Positions 35,385 to 48,300 of a stretch of DNA of 64,000 nucleotides are shown here, piece by piece. This DNA is from Volvox africanus (taxonomy: Eukaryota > Chlorophyta > Chlorophyceae > Chlamydomonadales > Volvocaceae). The DNA lies in NCBI GenBank assembly GCA_030268105.1, contig BSDZ01000013.1:217501-281500 (forward strand), read 5' to 3'. The number at the start of each line of letters is the position of its first letter. Within the stretch, counting starts at the first letter, position 1. A program made the translations under genes and the position numbers. Below the pieces are notes generated by a model that was not told the origin of the DNA, made no database searches, and saw only the letters and a list, made by a program, of their open reading frames with translations.

Positions 35385-38300
35385 CTGGCGTCTTCGTCCC
35401 TGACGGCGTCTTCCCATCATCTTACCAGCCACCCCGCCCGCAGCTGTGGTGGGGTTGGGGATGGGAAGGGTCCTGTGCGGACAGAGACGGGCGGAGAGGG
35501 GGATTGGATGTTTTAGCACGGGTCGCTCGATAGGGCGGAGCTCGATGTCTCCAGTACTCCCCGAGTCCGTTGAAGTCCGCGTATTGCTGTCGCATCTTGT
35601 CCGAAATCGCCAGGCCCTGATATCGGATCGGGCACCTTACACGTTGTGTCCGCTGCCTGTCTGAATGGCTCACTATCTGTCCGTCTGTTTATCCGTCGCC
35701 CTAAATACTTGCATCTGTGTATCCGTGCATTGCATAGGTGGGACTTGAGAGAGATGGTGGTAATGGCCAACATGGCGGTGATGGTAGTTGTGATTCACTG
35801 GTATGTGTGTAGGATAGGGGGGTACATCACCCGTGGCCACTAACCTGGCAGTCCCTACCTTCCCCGGTGTTTCGGGGCACCCTCATCCAGTCTCCCATGC
35901 CGACTTCTCCGAAATCAGTGGTTTTCCCAGGTTCAGCACCCACCACCAGCATCCAGCGGAATCTGCCGAATCAACTAAGGCCGAATCACTGGTGTTTTGA
36001 GATTTACGATCTGCTCCACTATTGGCTTCTGCATGGTATTGCTTAACCAGTCGCACTCAGTGAGCAGGAGGTCGGGCGTAGCTGGATGGATTTGAGCGAA
36101 CGAAGAAGTGGCCGCAGGGGTCTTCCTGCCTGGATGGCTGCCTGTTTGTCACATCCTCTACGCCGGGAAGGATACTAGTCAAGGGCAAGGCTTTATGCGT
36201 GCATGTCGGGGTGCATGGCGGGGTTTGGAAAGGGGAAGTGTAATGACGGTATTGGAGTTTTGGCAGGGGCTCTATGGAGTTGAAAGACCCATTGGACAAC
36301 CAGGTCATGTGTCGACAGCAGGCAGTGAGGCTCAGGGAAGGCGGTTATGAGGTATGCCGTATGAGTTTGACCCGCTGTGCCCATGTTGATATCGATGTCC
36401 GTGTGGGCGGTGTTTCTGTGTACGCGGGTAGGTTACCGGCACTGCACTGTTTTCATGCGCCGTTCGTCTGCCCGCTCACTCGGAGCATTATGGCAGGCAT
36501 GACGGTGTCCTTTTCTGTGTCCTGTTCATTTAGGTTGCTCGAAAACTGTATAAAGGGGTCGCTTGGTCATCAGAGTCATGTTAGGAGGGTGGCGTAGTTC
36601 GAGGAGGAGGTCGAGGTGTGCCGGTTCGGAGCTCGACCTGGTCGTGCTGGTGGCACCTCGCTCACCTGGCAGGGGTGAATGCGTCGTCACATCCGTGGAT
36701 GGGCCACACTGCACCACGCGGGGGAGAACGTTAATCCATCGTGGAGCCTAAACCCAATACAACCCGTCAGGGCCCGCTTCGACGGCCCATGGGTATTCGT
36801 CCCTATTTGAGTGCCGTACAGCGTGCTCCGCGTGCCGTGTTAAGCAGTATAGGACACGGCCATAGCAGCGGGTTATGAGAGGCGGCGATACTCTGAAGCC
36901 CGCAGGTTATATGGCAAATTACACATCAAGGTTTGAAACTCAATTAAGCACCTTAGCACCCAAACGTAATGCTCGGTTCTTCGGTTTCGTTTCTTCAAAC
37001 GCAGCTTTTTGTCGCGCCCGACGTCTGCTCCCACCTGCCTCCCTCCCATGCGCCCTGTACCTCCTTCGGTACGCAGCCGGAACCATTGGCGCATGCTAGA
37101 GGGTTGCGGATACGCGTAAGATCGCGGCACGGAGGGGACTCTGGGCTATGCATGCTGAACCAGGAGGGTAAGAAGTAATCTGGGTACGGCTCCATAATGT
37201 CCTCATCCCTAATGGTCCTGCTACATCGTTGCTGGGAGTACAAGGTATGCAAGACGTCACGCTATGTCACTACAGGGTATTGCTGGCCTCGAGTGGATGT
37301 TTTTGTATCCATGTGTGTGGAAAAGATCACTTGGGGCATTTCCATGTATGTTTGGGTTTGTTGGCCTGGTGGTTAACTGTAGATTGGTCTGACTTTGGAG
37401 CCTGAAGCTCTTTCTCGTCCTGTGTTCTGTGTTCTGTCCTAAGGCTCAGTCCTTCCTTGTCGCAAACAACACAGGAGCAGAAGGGGTGGCGGATGGGGAC
37501 GGGGTCAAGAAGAGGAGTCCTTGTCTCGGGAAGAGTTGGTCGCATAGAATGGATCCCTAGGCGGCAGATGGCCATAGTGAGTGGGGTCCAGTAACAGAAG
37601 ACCCTTGGCCTCCAGAAATCACGATTTGGGTGAGCGGGAAGAGGTGTGCTTGAGCGAGTTTTCACTGAAACTAGTTGAGTGCTCGGACGTGTGTGGTTGC
37701 GAGGAAAAGGAGAACGTACGCAACACCGTATCCCTGCTTTGACGATGGGGATGGAGATGATGGCGGTACAGACTACAGAACGTGGTAAACCATATTATAT
37801 GTATTGGGATTTTGGAATGTTATATCCTTTTTCCCAAGTGTAATGACGGACAAACGATACAAGGCTAGGGGCCTGACGAGGGTTCATCCCTTACATACTT
37901 CCCCTTTTTAACACTGACCGTCCTCGTGAGGCAAGTAGTAAAGAGCCGATACGATATTGTGATATCACTATAGCAAGTGTACCCTGGGCGAATCAAACCG
38001 GGCGCTCGATATAAAAATATAACGCTACTTCTCAATCAAGTCCGTCCGTGAGCCACCTTAGGGCAGCGGGGTAAATGTTTCTACGTCACGTTAGCCGCTT
38101 TTGCTGTGCGAGCAATGCCTTAGTGAAGAGAAATGATATCTCATAATGAAGAGACCACCACGCTCTATGGGTCATATCTGTACGATACTGCAAAACATTA
38201 CTTGGATGGCATAACCTGGATAATCCAACTGTTACCTGGATAAGTCTACGTGTCAATAACCACGTCTAGCTCATGACATCGTGGGGGGGTTCGAAAATCG

Positions 38301-38418
38301 AATCGTACAACGTTGGACGTTTATTGCGCGCTCTAGATGCGCTTTGAGATATTTAGTATCGTCGTTAAAATTCTTTTGTATCGCTGCATTGCCAGGACTA
38401 CTCGGAACAAAGGCAATA
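35385..38418. other. phosphatase 3' region and permease upstream region
   Basis: No convincing gene. Several 80-110-codon frames on both strands lack domains and splice partners. The distal part (about 37850-38400) is AT-richer and presumably includes the promoter of the permease gene. Confidence 0.4.
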
Positions 38419-39532
38419 ATGGTGAACCCGACAGGTTTATTCGTATCGGACAAAATTGCCGCTATCAGCTATGAAGAGGAGCGATTGAAGGCCATGGGCT
38501 ATACGCAGGTTAGCCATATGCCAATCTGTCATCGAGGAATTGGTGGCTCCAGTATTATGGGTGCCTCGAAGTCGTGGTGCGCTCCCGTAAGTATCCCGCA
38601 TTTTGGACCATTCCCTCACGCAGGTTCTGCATCGGGGATGGCGATGGCTCACAAACGTAAGGGGAATATTAAATCGTCGCTAAAGCCTGAGCAATGGGTC
38701 GATATGACCTTCTGGTGGGCGTTCGCCTTAACAGGTTGCGGTGACCGTGTCATCCATGAGCGTATTGCTCTCAATTACGGGTAGGCAATGACTTAAGATC
38801 GCTTGGGCTTCTTAATCAGTTCTACAGTTATGGGCACTGACTGCAACATAGGACTGAAGATGCTGCTGCGCTTAAGCCCACCAAAAAATGACTCAGCCAC
38901 CACTTTAATCGGAAACAACGTTATCATTTGCGAAGTCGTTCGCGTTTCATCGCACTGCTTGGAGGCCCCTGCCCTCTGGGAGCGCATGTCGCGTTCCATT
39001 ACATTAGGTCCACTTCCTTCACCCCTTCCTGCGAGGGGACATCCCGAACGTCGCCGCTTTGCTCTTTTTTCCTTTTTTCCTTTCTTCCTTTTCCATCTTC
39101 ACAGGCAGCTTTGGCACGGGTCTGTCGTACGGCGGGCCCGTGGTGTGTCTTTGGGGTTGGTGGCTGGTATCCCTCTTAAGCCTCTGCGTCGCTCTAGGAA
39201 TGGCGGGTGCGTCACGTGCGTGTGGATCTCCGCGGTGCTTTTGCCGTTTGGCTGCTTCAGCTTACCCGCTGCTGTAACTTTTGAGAAAGTCAGTGGCAAG
39301 CGGCATATCTGTTGCCTGACCCAGATGGCCCCATGGATAGATTAATTTGCGTGTTAAAATCCTATTTCTTGCCGCGTTCACACCGCTTTCAGTTTGTCTA
39401 CTGTGCTCGCGCCAAACGTTTACGTCCATGGCATCCCGTCGCTCTTCATTTTCCCCTTTAACGTTAGCACTCCGATCCATCATGCATTCGGTGCGGTTGT
39501 TAACCCAGACCTGGATTGCGGTTGAAAGTATG

Positions 39533-39565
<33 letters not shown>

Positions 39566-42500
39566 GGGGTCTCATACGTCTTAAACGCCACCTCTGTTTC
39601 CCTCCCCCCGCCTTTTGGCGCATGCCGCACAATCACAACCCAATCCAGCTCATCATATCCCACCTCCGCCTGATGTCCTCTCTGTCGCTACATCCATCTG
39701 TCCTTCCGTATGTTGATTACCGGGATGCGGGATTTTTGAAACACATACTGTCGGAACCGCAATCATCGCAGAGCTCGCCTCGGCCTATCCGACCAGTGGC
39801 GGTGAGTCATCTTCGGGCAGGGATCGACAGATGATGCGGATCGCCCGTCTGGAGATGGGCGGCCGTTGCTGCCGGGGTCTAAGGCTCCCTAGTGTCACTT
39901 TGGTTCGCGATTAAGGGATAAGAGGTCAGTTGCGGCGCTAAGGGCACCATTCGCATTCGGAGGCGCCACCTCCTTGCGTCTTGGGATCCTCTCTTTCGAA
40001 TCCGTCCTTCTCTCACACACTTTGACCTTTCGTTACGGTCCAGGAATGTACTATTGGATCTACCAGCTTGTGGAGCCATCAGTTGCACCCGTAGTGTGCT
40101 GGTGCGTAAGGGCGCTTGAGAAAGAACAGGGGCCAGATAGAAGACGTGGCGAGGGGGCAAGGGAGGAAAGGTAGAAAGGAAGGAGGGAAGGACAGGAGAG
40201 GGGAGAGAATGGTTGTGTTTTGCTGTGCTGGACAAAGCGGAGAAAAAAGGGACATGACTGGTAGTTTGACAAGCAGGCCGTACACAGGGGAATCTAGCAA
40301 ATCGCACGGTGGGTATGGCTTCCCGCTCCGCCCCGGGGAAAGGAAAGTCGGGCAGTTACCGGAATGGACCACGGAACCTCCGCAGGTCCCCCGGATACGT
40401 TCTGATAGAAAGCAGTAGCAGCAGCGTTCGCTGCATATACAGGTTGTATGACAGAATCTTCACCACAATCCCCCTCTCCCCTTTGTGGCACACCCTTGTG
40501 GACATGGCGTGCAGGGTTACAGGTGCGTGCTCGGCGGGCTGGTGGCCGTGCTGGGCTAACACGAGGCTGAGCACAAGGAAGCGCGCTTGCAGGACTCAGA
40601 AGCGTTGACCCAAATGGGTGTGCAATATTGGGACTCCAGTCTGTGTGGTGCGGGGACGAGGTGGTGGTGGGGAGTAACGCGGGCATGAGGGAACAGGAGC
40701 GGGGACGCGGTGGCAAACGAAGATGGACGAGGTAGGGTTAACCCCGCTCCCGTCTCCTTCCTTCCCTAGGCATCCCCTGAAAGAGCTCATGGATTATTGC
40801 AGACGCGCGTATGTATGGGTTGGGTCTTAGACATCTAGACGTTGTGAGCAAAATCGTGCCGTGCAGCGATGATCACGCAGAAACGTGCAAAACAGTAAGA
40901 CAAAAATTAATAATGACTTTGATAACTCAAACCGCAAACGGCGCATAATGGCTTGTGCGCATCTGTATGTCGGCATGTCGCACCTGTTTGGTTGTACTAC
41001 CGTAGGACTAGCACGCACTTACCGAGTCAATAGGTTTGCTGTTGGCTCTCACGGGAATATCGGGGATTCAAATCACTGTCCCCCCTTCGTTTGCTGACTA
41101 GTACTGTCGGTTGCCTCATCAGTTGGTCTTGATCGATCTTGCAAACATCACTGTCTGTCCCATTCTTCAAACCTGATGGATTTTGGGATTGTCTGTTCCT
41201 TTTCCTTTCACGCCATTCTCTCTTCCTCAAACATCAGGCTGGCTGAATCTGCTCGGCCAGATCGCTTCTCTCGCCTCTACCCACTACTTCATGGCTTACG
41301 TCATCTCCGTCATTGTGCTGCTCTCCACGGGCACGGCCACACCTGAGCTGCCAGAGGGCGCCATACCCGACTATGACGAGATGCCCAAGGGCCCCGGCTG
41401 GTTCCCAAGCAACAAGCAGTTCATGGGCATCTACACCGGCTGCCTCCTACTCACGGTATAGCTATAGATTGATACTTGTGCGCGTTCAAATGTCACATAT
41501 CCATACATGTATGCTGCATGTTGAGGAAGGGAATGAGCGCCGGGGGGGATCCCTACAAAAGCTGCATGTGAGTGGGTGCATAGCAAGACGGGTAGGGTGT
41601 GCCATCAGGCTGGGAGTACGTACCAGGTATACTGACGAGGAGAAGAAAACGTCGTCGAGAATGTGTGCGTGTGTGTTTTGGTCTGTTTGGGGGAGGGTGA
41701 GCGGCGCAGTTGGAAGGGAACGGAAGTGGAGCAAGGAGATCCTTAACGTCTCCCATCCGAATGAATTACCCAGGTCATCCTCAAATCCCATCCCAAATCC
41801 TATCCCCAAATCCACCCACCCTACAAGCCAACTCTAAACCATCCAATACCTAAATTCGCAGCACAATGTACTGATGTACTTACTGATATACTTTCAACTT
41901 CGCTTGAGAATTACCCATTACCCAGGTAAACACCACAACCCAATTCATCGACCACCAGGCCACTATCAACTCCCTCCGCTTTGAGCACGTGGGCATCATC
42001 ACGGAGCTCGGCGCATTTTGGACCATCTTCGGTGTGCTCATCCTCATCATTGGCATTCCATGCATCACCGTTGACCACGCCACCCCTACCTGGGTGTTTC
42101 GCAAGTTCGAGAAAGACACCGCGGCCGACAGCGGCATCCACAACCCCTTGTAAGTCCTTGTGCTGGATCTGTGCGCAAGTGGAAGGTGAAGGGATAGGGA
42201 AGACAGCGGACACGCCAGCCCACGGACAGGTAGGGGCGCAATTTTTTGCCTGGCAATGGCGATAGCCCCTTCCACTCTTGCCCCGCTCTACACCCATCAA
42301 GGTTACGCCGAATCGCTCGCATGCCCCCGCCCCTTTCTTAAGACCCAAACCCATATATTCTTTTCTCTACTGCCCGCCATCTTTTGGGTCTCTGATTCGA
42401 ACTTTTACCACTTGCAGATTCGCGTCCCCAGTCCCACACCCATTCCATGAGCTGTGTGAGGTATGGCCAGTTTTTCTGCATTCAAACTCTCATTCTTCCC

Positions 42501-45342
42501 CCCGAACATGTTGTTGTTTCGCAGCTATGTCTTCATCTTGGGTCTGCTGCTGCCCGCCTACTCGTTCACGGGATATGATGGACCTGCGCACATGTCCGAA
42601 GAGTCCACCAACGCGTCTTTGGCAGCGCCCTGGGGCATCGTGAGTGCGTGGGCCTGGTGTGTCGGGATGTGGCTGTGTGAGGGGCGGGGCGGTGGGAATT
42701 GTGATTAATTTAATTGTGCCTCTGTGTTGAGGGATTGTCGGGGGGATTCTGTATCTTTGTTAACTGGGCTGCTGTGAGGCATGCTGCCAGGTGTCCATGG
42801 AAGTGAAGTCATGACATTGGGGAGGGACAGTGGTGAAGGGTGAGAGCGTAGATCCCGTTCGATGTTTTGGACGGTTTGCGCGTTTATATTCATGGTGTCT
42901 TGACTGGGCTTAGGGTTTTAGGGTTTTTGATGTCGTCGTCGGGTGTGTTAGCGATGGTGAGCACCATGCCATTGATTTTCTTTGTCTGATGATGTTTGCT
43001 TGCGCGCTTCGCCTAACACTGTTTGCTTGCCATGCTGATCGTGTACCATGCCTCCAGATTGTGGGCGTTTTGTTCATGATCTTTGTGGGGTGGTCCTGGG
43101 TGTTGTCGCTGCTCTTCTGCGTCTCGAACCTCAAACAGGTGCGCGAAGGGAAGGGGAGGGGAGGGGAGGGGAGGGGAGGGGAGGGGAGGGGAGGGGAGGG
43201 GAGGGGAGGGGAGGGGAGGGGAGGGGAGGGGAGGGGAGGGGAGGGGAGGGGAGGGGAGGGGAGGGGAGGGGAGGGGAGGGGAGGGGAGGGGAGGGGAGGG
43301 GAGGGGAGGGGAGGGGAGGGTGTGTAAAACGTCTGCATTTTATGTTTGTGACTCCCAAAGCGTCTCCGGGTCCTTTAATGCTGGAAGTCCATGTGCTGCC
43401 TTCCTCTGATGCCCCCCACTGATGCCTCCCTGCAGGTCCTTGGTACGGATGACATCCCATCGCAGGCTGACGGCGACCCCATCGCACAGGTCAGTGTAGA
43501 GGCACTACTGGCCTTGCGCACTATCATCAACTGCAGTCACTCTACAGGCTTTCGCCTCCCTCTTCCCCTCCCTCTCTACTCCCTTCTCGCCCCTCCCACC
43601 CATTCCTTCCCACACCCTCCTACGTCCTGCATCCCTCGCTCGCAGATTTTTTGGAACGCGTTCAAGCAGCGCACTGGCAGCGGCACCGGCGGCATCATCA
43701 TGCTCATGATACCCCTGGGGGGCATGTACTTCTGCGCGCACTCCACTCTCACCTACGTCTCCAGGTGAGAGGTACGGTGCACGTAACAGACCATGGACTG
43801 GACTGCATAAATGTTCTTCGCTGTCTATTATGCTGCTGTTCCTGCGTTTCACAACAAAATATCAAAATCTCTCCCTTCTTCCACATCCCGGATGTCTCAG
43901 AATTCTGTTTGCCTACGCACGTGACCGCGCCGTGCCGCTGTCGTGGCTGTGGATTAAGTACAACAAGACCGTTAAGGGCCCGCTTATTGCGGTTTGGGGC
44001 ACCGCCTTCGCTGCCTTTCTCCTGGGGCTGCCTATGCTCGGAAGCGAGGTGTGTGTGCAATCTGCTGCTCCCGCCCACACTACGGGTTGCCTCGGTAGCG
44101 GTGACTAGTTCGGGAAACTGCAACTGAGCCGTTCGTGCAACTGATTGGATATTAATGGGTGTGGGATGGGGCTAGGGTTCTAAGCTTCGCTTGCCTTCGT
44201 ATATGTTATTCTGCGTTCCTTTTCCACTCGAACCCACTCCAAGTCACTTTGCTTGACTCCTTTCCACCGAATTCAGGCATTAAAACACTTGTATCTTAAC
44301 CAACGTGCTTGCATCCCACCTCCGCCCCCGCTCCGACCTACTCCACCGCACCCTACCCTACTCCGCCCCCGCTCCAACCCACTCCACCGCACCCTACCCT
44401 ACTCCGCCTCCGCTCCAACCCACTCCACCGCACCCTACCCTACTCCACCTCCGCTCCAACCCACGCGCCTTCAAGCATCGAACCCAATTCACCCCACTCC
44501 ATTACACGTACGCGCCTTTCAGCACCACCTTACATCACCTCAACCAACCCCAGGAAGCCTTCACTGCAATCATCTCGCTGTCCACCATCGCCCTCAACAT
44601 CGCCTACGTGGCGCCCACCACCGCCCGCATCCTGCCCTGGGGCGCCCGCCGCTTCAAACCCGGCCCGTTCCATTTGGGATGGGCAGCTTATCCCATCGGT
44701 CTCGTCGCCACGTTGTGGGTGGGATTCATTATTGTGGTGTTTTCACTGCCCACAGCATACCCTGTGAAGAGATCCAACATGAACTTCGCAGGTACGAGTG
44801 GCGGCGTGGCCGTTGCAGTAAGGGGCAAAAGGGAGTGTGGAAAGAGCGGGGATTGGAAATGGGGAGCCGAGAGTTGAGAGCCGGGGAGAGAAAGGGGGAA
44901 CGGAGCGGAGATGTTAGGCGAAGGAGAAAAGCAGAAAATAAAGGCAGTTTGTGGAGTCTGGGATCGGAAAACACGGTCACTAAGGAGACGGTCACTAACG
45001 CAGTGGTGTGACTACTATAACACCCCCCAACGTCACTACCACTCGTTACGGAAACGCACCTCGACTTTGGCCGTAACGTCACCCCCCTTCCTCTCCCATC
45101 CCAACCCTCATGTAGGAGTGACACTGCTGGCCACCTGCGCGTTGAGCCTCATCTGGTTTTACTTCCCCTTCTTAGGAGCTTACACCTGGTTTAAAGGTCC
45201 CGTCGGTACACTGGAAGAAAAACAGGCCGACGATAGCGGCAGCAGCAGTAGCGATGCCAACGTAGCCGCGATTACAAAATTCCAACAGACTAAAGTCACT
45301 GTTTGCGCTCCCGAGGCGGCAGACCCCTCACAGCAGGCGTGA
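38419..45342 (+). CDS. APC-superfamily amino-acid/GABA-type permease
   Basis: Sixteen exons: 38419-38508, 38624-38656, 38735-38780, 39105-39206, 39772-39801, 40044-40101, 40515-40522, 41238-41455, 41926-42149, 42525-42639, 43058-43138, 43436-43489, 43646-43764, 43901-44048, 44554-44791, 45116-45342; 596 residues with every phase closing. The N terminus has the family box YEEERLKAMGYTQVLHRGWR. TM1 follows (SSMSVLLSITGSFGTGLSYGG), then GGPVVCLWGWWLVSLLSLCV, ELASAYPTSGGMYYW, VTGWLNLLGQIAS, FIDHQATINSLRFEHVG, YSFTGYDGPAHMSEES, KQRTGSGTGG, FAYARDRAVPLSWLWIKYN, AYVAPTTARILPW and AYPIGLVATLWVGFIIVVF: about twelve membrane spans, as in fungal and plant GABA/choline/amino-acid permeases. The substrate is not predictable. 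The acidic, Ser-rich tail (DDSGSSSSDAN) is cytosolic. Exon 7 is only 8 nt. Confidence 0.95.
39534..39563. repeat. (CA)n microsatellite
   Basis: About 15 CA units lie in permease intron 4 (39207-39771). Confidence 0.95.
40515..40522 (+). other. 8-nt microexon of the permease
   Basis: The bases GGTTACAG sit between GCAG and GTGCGT. Joining exon 6 (ending in phase 2) to exon 8 (starting in phase 1) directly breaks the frame. Inserting this octamer gives PVVCW-VTG-WLNLLGQIAS, the conserved permease stretch, with no gap or insertion. Confidence 0.8.
43147..43320 (+). repeat. (GGGGA)n array in permease intron 11
   Basis: About 35 near-perfect GGGGA units begin a few bases after the exon 11 donor (at 43138) and fill over half of the 297-base intron. 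The transcribed strand order gives G-rich RNA with potential to form G-quadruplexes. Confidence 0.97.
44319..44465 (+). repeat. 41-bp minisatellite in permease intron 14
   Basis: About 3.6 copies of a C-rich 41-bp unit (starts at 44319, 44360, 44401, 44442) with only a few substitutions between copies, about 90 bases before the exon 15 acceptor. Confidence 0.9.
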
Positions 45343-48300
45343 GGAACCTGGGGGGAGGCGTTACAGGAAGTGACAGGCGTCCCGATCGCTAGAAACCTTG
45401 GTCAGCAAATAATTACCGGAACGTTAATTTATCCTTTTTCACTAAAACCGCTGCGAAATGATCGAGAACTGCTGGGGATAAAAAGATGGGAACTCAGTGG
45501 GAAACATTAAGGGAAGGGAAGTTATCAAAGTAACGGACTCGGCCTAGGACCCCCAGTGTTTGGACAAGGCGACTTCTCTCGCAGAAAACTTTGACGGTGA
45601 TATTGTTTGTATGTATTCACATATTTGCGGTGATTCCTGGACCGTAGTTGCAATGACGAGGAAGCCAGAGCGAAGAAACCAATGTGCATGCTCCCGGGAA
45701 AAAGGGAGCCTGCATGCGGCTGTACATGGACTGGATGGATACGGCAGACAGCAACGATCGCAGCAGATGTGGATACATAGATTGGATCCACAGGGGGCCG
45801 CGCGTGCCTAAGAATGTCTTGATTTATGACATATTTGCACCTTGCGGCACATTTGAAAGATTTTTCATTAAATACACCTCGCGATCGTGCAGCTTCGCCC
45901 TTCCTTGATGGGCAGAGTAAGACGGCCATCCATAGCTGGGTACATCGGTAACCTGCATGACCCACCGGAGCAGGAAGGAATGGGCTTGGCACCTCACGGG
46001 GCTTGCAGTGGGAGACAGGAGACCACATTCGGTGACTGTACTGCGCAAGGCCATTTTAATTACTAGAGGCACTTGCTGTTCGACGGATAACAGTGCAGAA
46101 CACTGGGTTGCGTCCTGCGCGTGAAGATGATGAAGTTTGCACCTTGAGTAATGTGCCAGAGGGGCAGGCATGCGCATACCTCAACCGAAGTGAGGCGACA
46201 TCTACACTAACTTAGCATATTTAGGGTTGTGTCTTGCCAGCAGACCGGGAAGCCCTTTCGTGCGGTGTAACTCACCTGCCTCGGTGAACATAGTAACAGT
46301 ATCGCTCGGTACGAATGTGCCGAGGTATGCCTGCTTCGGCGTGCACTGTTCAAGAATGTTTACATCATCGTGTTTTGTGCGGGGGTTTGTTCGGGTAATA
46401 AAGCTGTTACATGTTGTTATTCCGAGGTATGCGTGCACATGTTTACCACATGCATAGGATTGTGAACCGCTCCTTCCTCAGTGCCCTGAATGTGTTACAC
46501 CTGTTTTGTTCTTGTTTGGAGCGCAGAGCGGCATCGTACAACGTGCTGGTCGGCGTGGTTGGATAGGTGTTTGTTGAGGGAATCAAATGTGGGCAGGACT
46601 TCCAGGGGACGCGAGTAAGGGTCTTTCCTCCGCCAAAAAAGTCCACACCGAGTCACTAATACACGAGTTTTGCTGTTGACATACTCGTGTATATGCCTTG
46701 AGGCTCTCATGTGCGTTGTGATAATTGGTTGCTTTGACGAGCAGCTTATGCGATGCAACGGATGCGTCCATGGATGTCGTCAGGGTGTCCATGAATGTAT
46801 TTGTAAATTTGCCCCACCGTCGGACATGGCTGGCTTACAACGGCGACAGGACTTGGCCGGTTTCGTGTTCTGTTAGATGGGATGAGGGCAGCCTCCTTTG
46901 ATGTGCGTGGTATTTATGGTTGGCACGTAAGGTTGGGAAGAAAGCCTGCTCAATTAAAAATTGGATCCTAATCTGAAGGCTTAGGCTCTCAAGTTTTGGC
47001 TCCTCCTAAGAAACTGGATGGATCTGTCGGAAGCCTGGTAATTAAGTTCTTTGTGCTCATGCGGATAGCATTTCTCCCATTTGTTTGCGCGCCCTCGCGA
47101 TGTGCCGTCAAAAAGCGGGCCGCAACTGGGTAGCGCCGCTCGGAACTGTGGCCACACCACATCCACGCACGCTGGCGGCCTCAGATCACTCATACTCAGC
47201 ATGCCAGCATACAAGCAAAGCAACTGATAAACCTGTAAACATCTTTATTACGTCGACCACCATTGACTGAAGAAAACAAGAGCGCAAGAAGGAAACCGCC
47301 CGTTGCTCCTCTCTCTCGTCAAAACTTCGCACCGGCCGAGCAGCTCATGATTATATCCTCGTCCGTGCGTGCACTGCATTTGCTCTTGTTACTCACGTCT
47401 AATATAAGCTTCTCCGCGCGTGCTTGGTCCATGCGGTTGGTGGCTTCTGGAACAGGTTTCTGGACATTATAATGCATGATATGTGACACTGGTTCGATGG
47501 TGGTGGGGATTGAGGAAGGCTATGGCCCTGGTGGAGGGAGGAGCCCTGTTGCTGGACTGCTCAGCACAGTGCTCCTGGTAGTGTCTTGTGCCAGAAGCGA
47601 AGGAGTGATGGCGCGGAACGTGTTCTTGAATTTCTCATACTGTGTTGAATCATGCTATCTACCAGCAACGTCGATGGTTAGCAACCGGCGCCACCGGGCG
47701 CCCCGTTTCTTGCGCTTCAGGGCCAGCAGCTTTCGTAAAAGGATGACATTTTCTTCCGCCTTATTCCGGAAATTGATGAAATGCGCTCAAAAAGCAATCT
47801 TGGATCTTTGCTGCGGTTACAGATGCTACTGTTAACGTTGATCTTTCTCCTTGGACCACTCTGACCGCTTCCTTGCAGCCATGTCCTGGCAGCCGTGTCA
47901 GCTACCATTGGCCACTTCTAGCGAATAAGGTCAGCAACCTGGCAGCATCTCCGTTACTCGTAAAATCTGACTTCCTGTATCAATCGGGCTAAAGCTACAT
48001 TTCCAAGGTAAGTTGCTCATTTGATTTCATTTCCAACCCTTGTAGCATTAGACAGGGTCTTAGATGCTTGAGTGACTTTGTTGCAACTCTTAACTACAAT
48101 GGGGCGACCAGCAATGTGAGTCCTGTTATTGGTAGAGCAATCTAACTCCATGTTTTGCCAAGATTTGTGAGCTTGTGGAAACGCCCTGTGGGGTGTCTGG
48201 CCATGTGTGTGTGTGTGCGTGTGTGTCTGTGTGCGCTTGTATGTGTGTACCCACGTACGTACGTACTTGTGCATATGTCCATGTCCGCCTGGCCCTGCAG

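Noticed and set aside
38681..38734. Alternative exon reading PEQWVDMTFWWAFALT in the permease
   Set aside because: It looks membrane-like, but the chain through 38624-38656 and 38735-38780 restores the family sequence with correct phase, leaving this stretch inside an intron.
43131..43487. Long repetitive frames (Gly-Glu or Leu-Pro-Ser runs) over the GGGGA array
   Set aside because: They result from the pentanucleotide repeat being open in several frames. The region is an intron.
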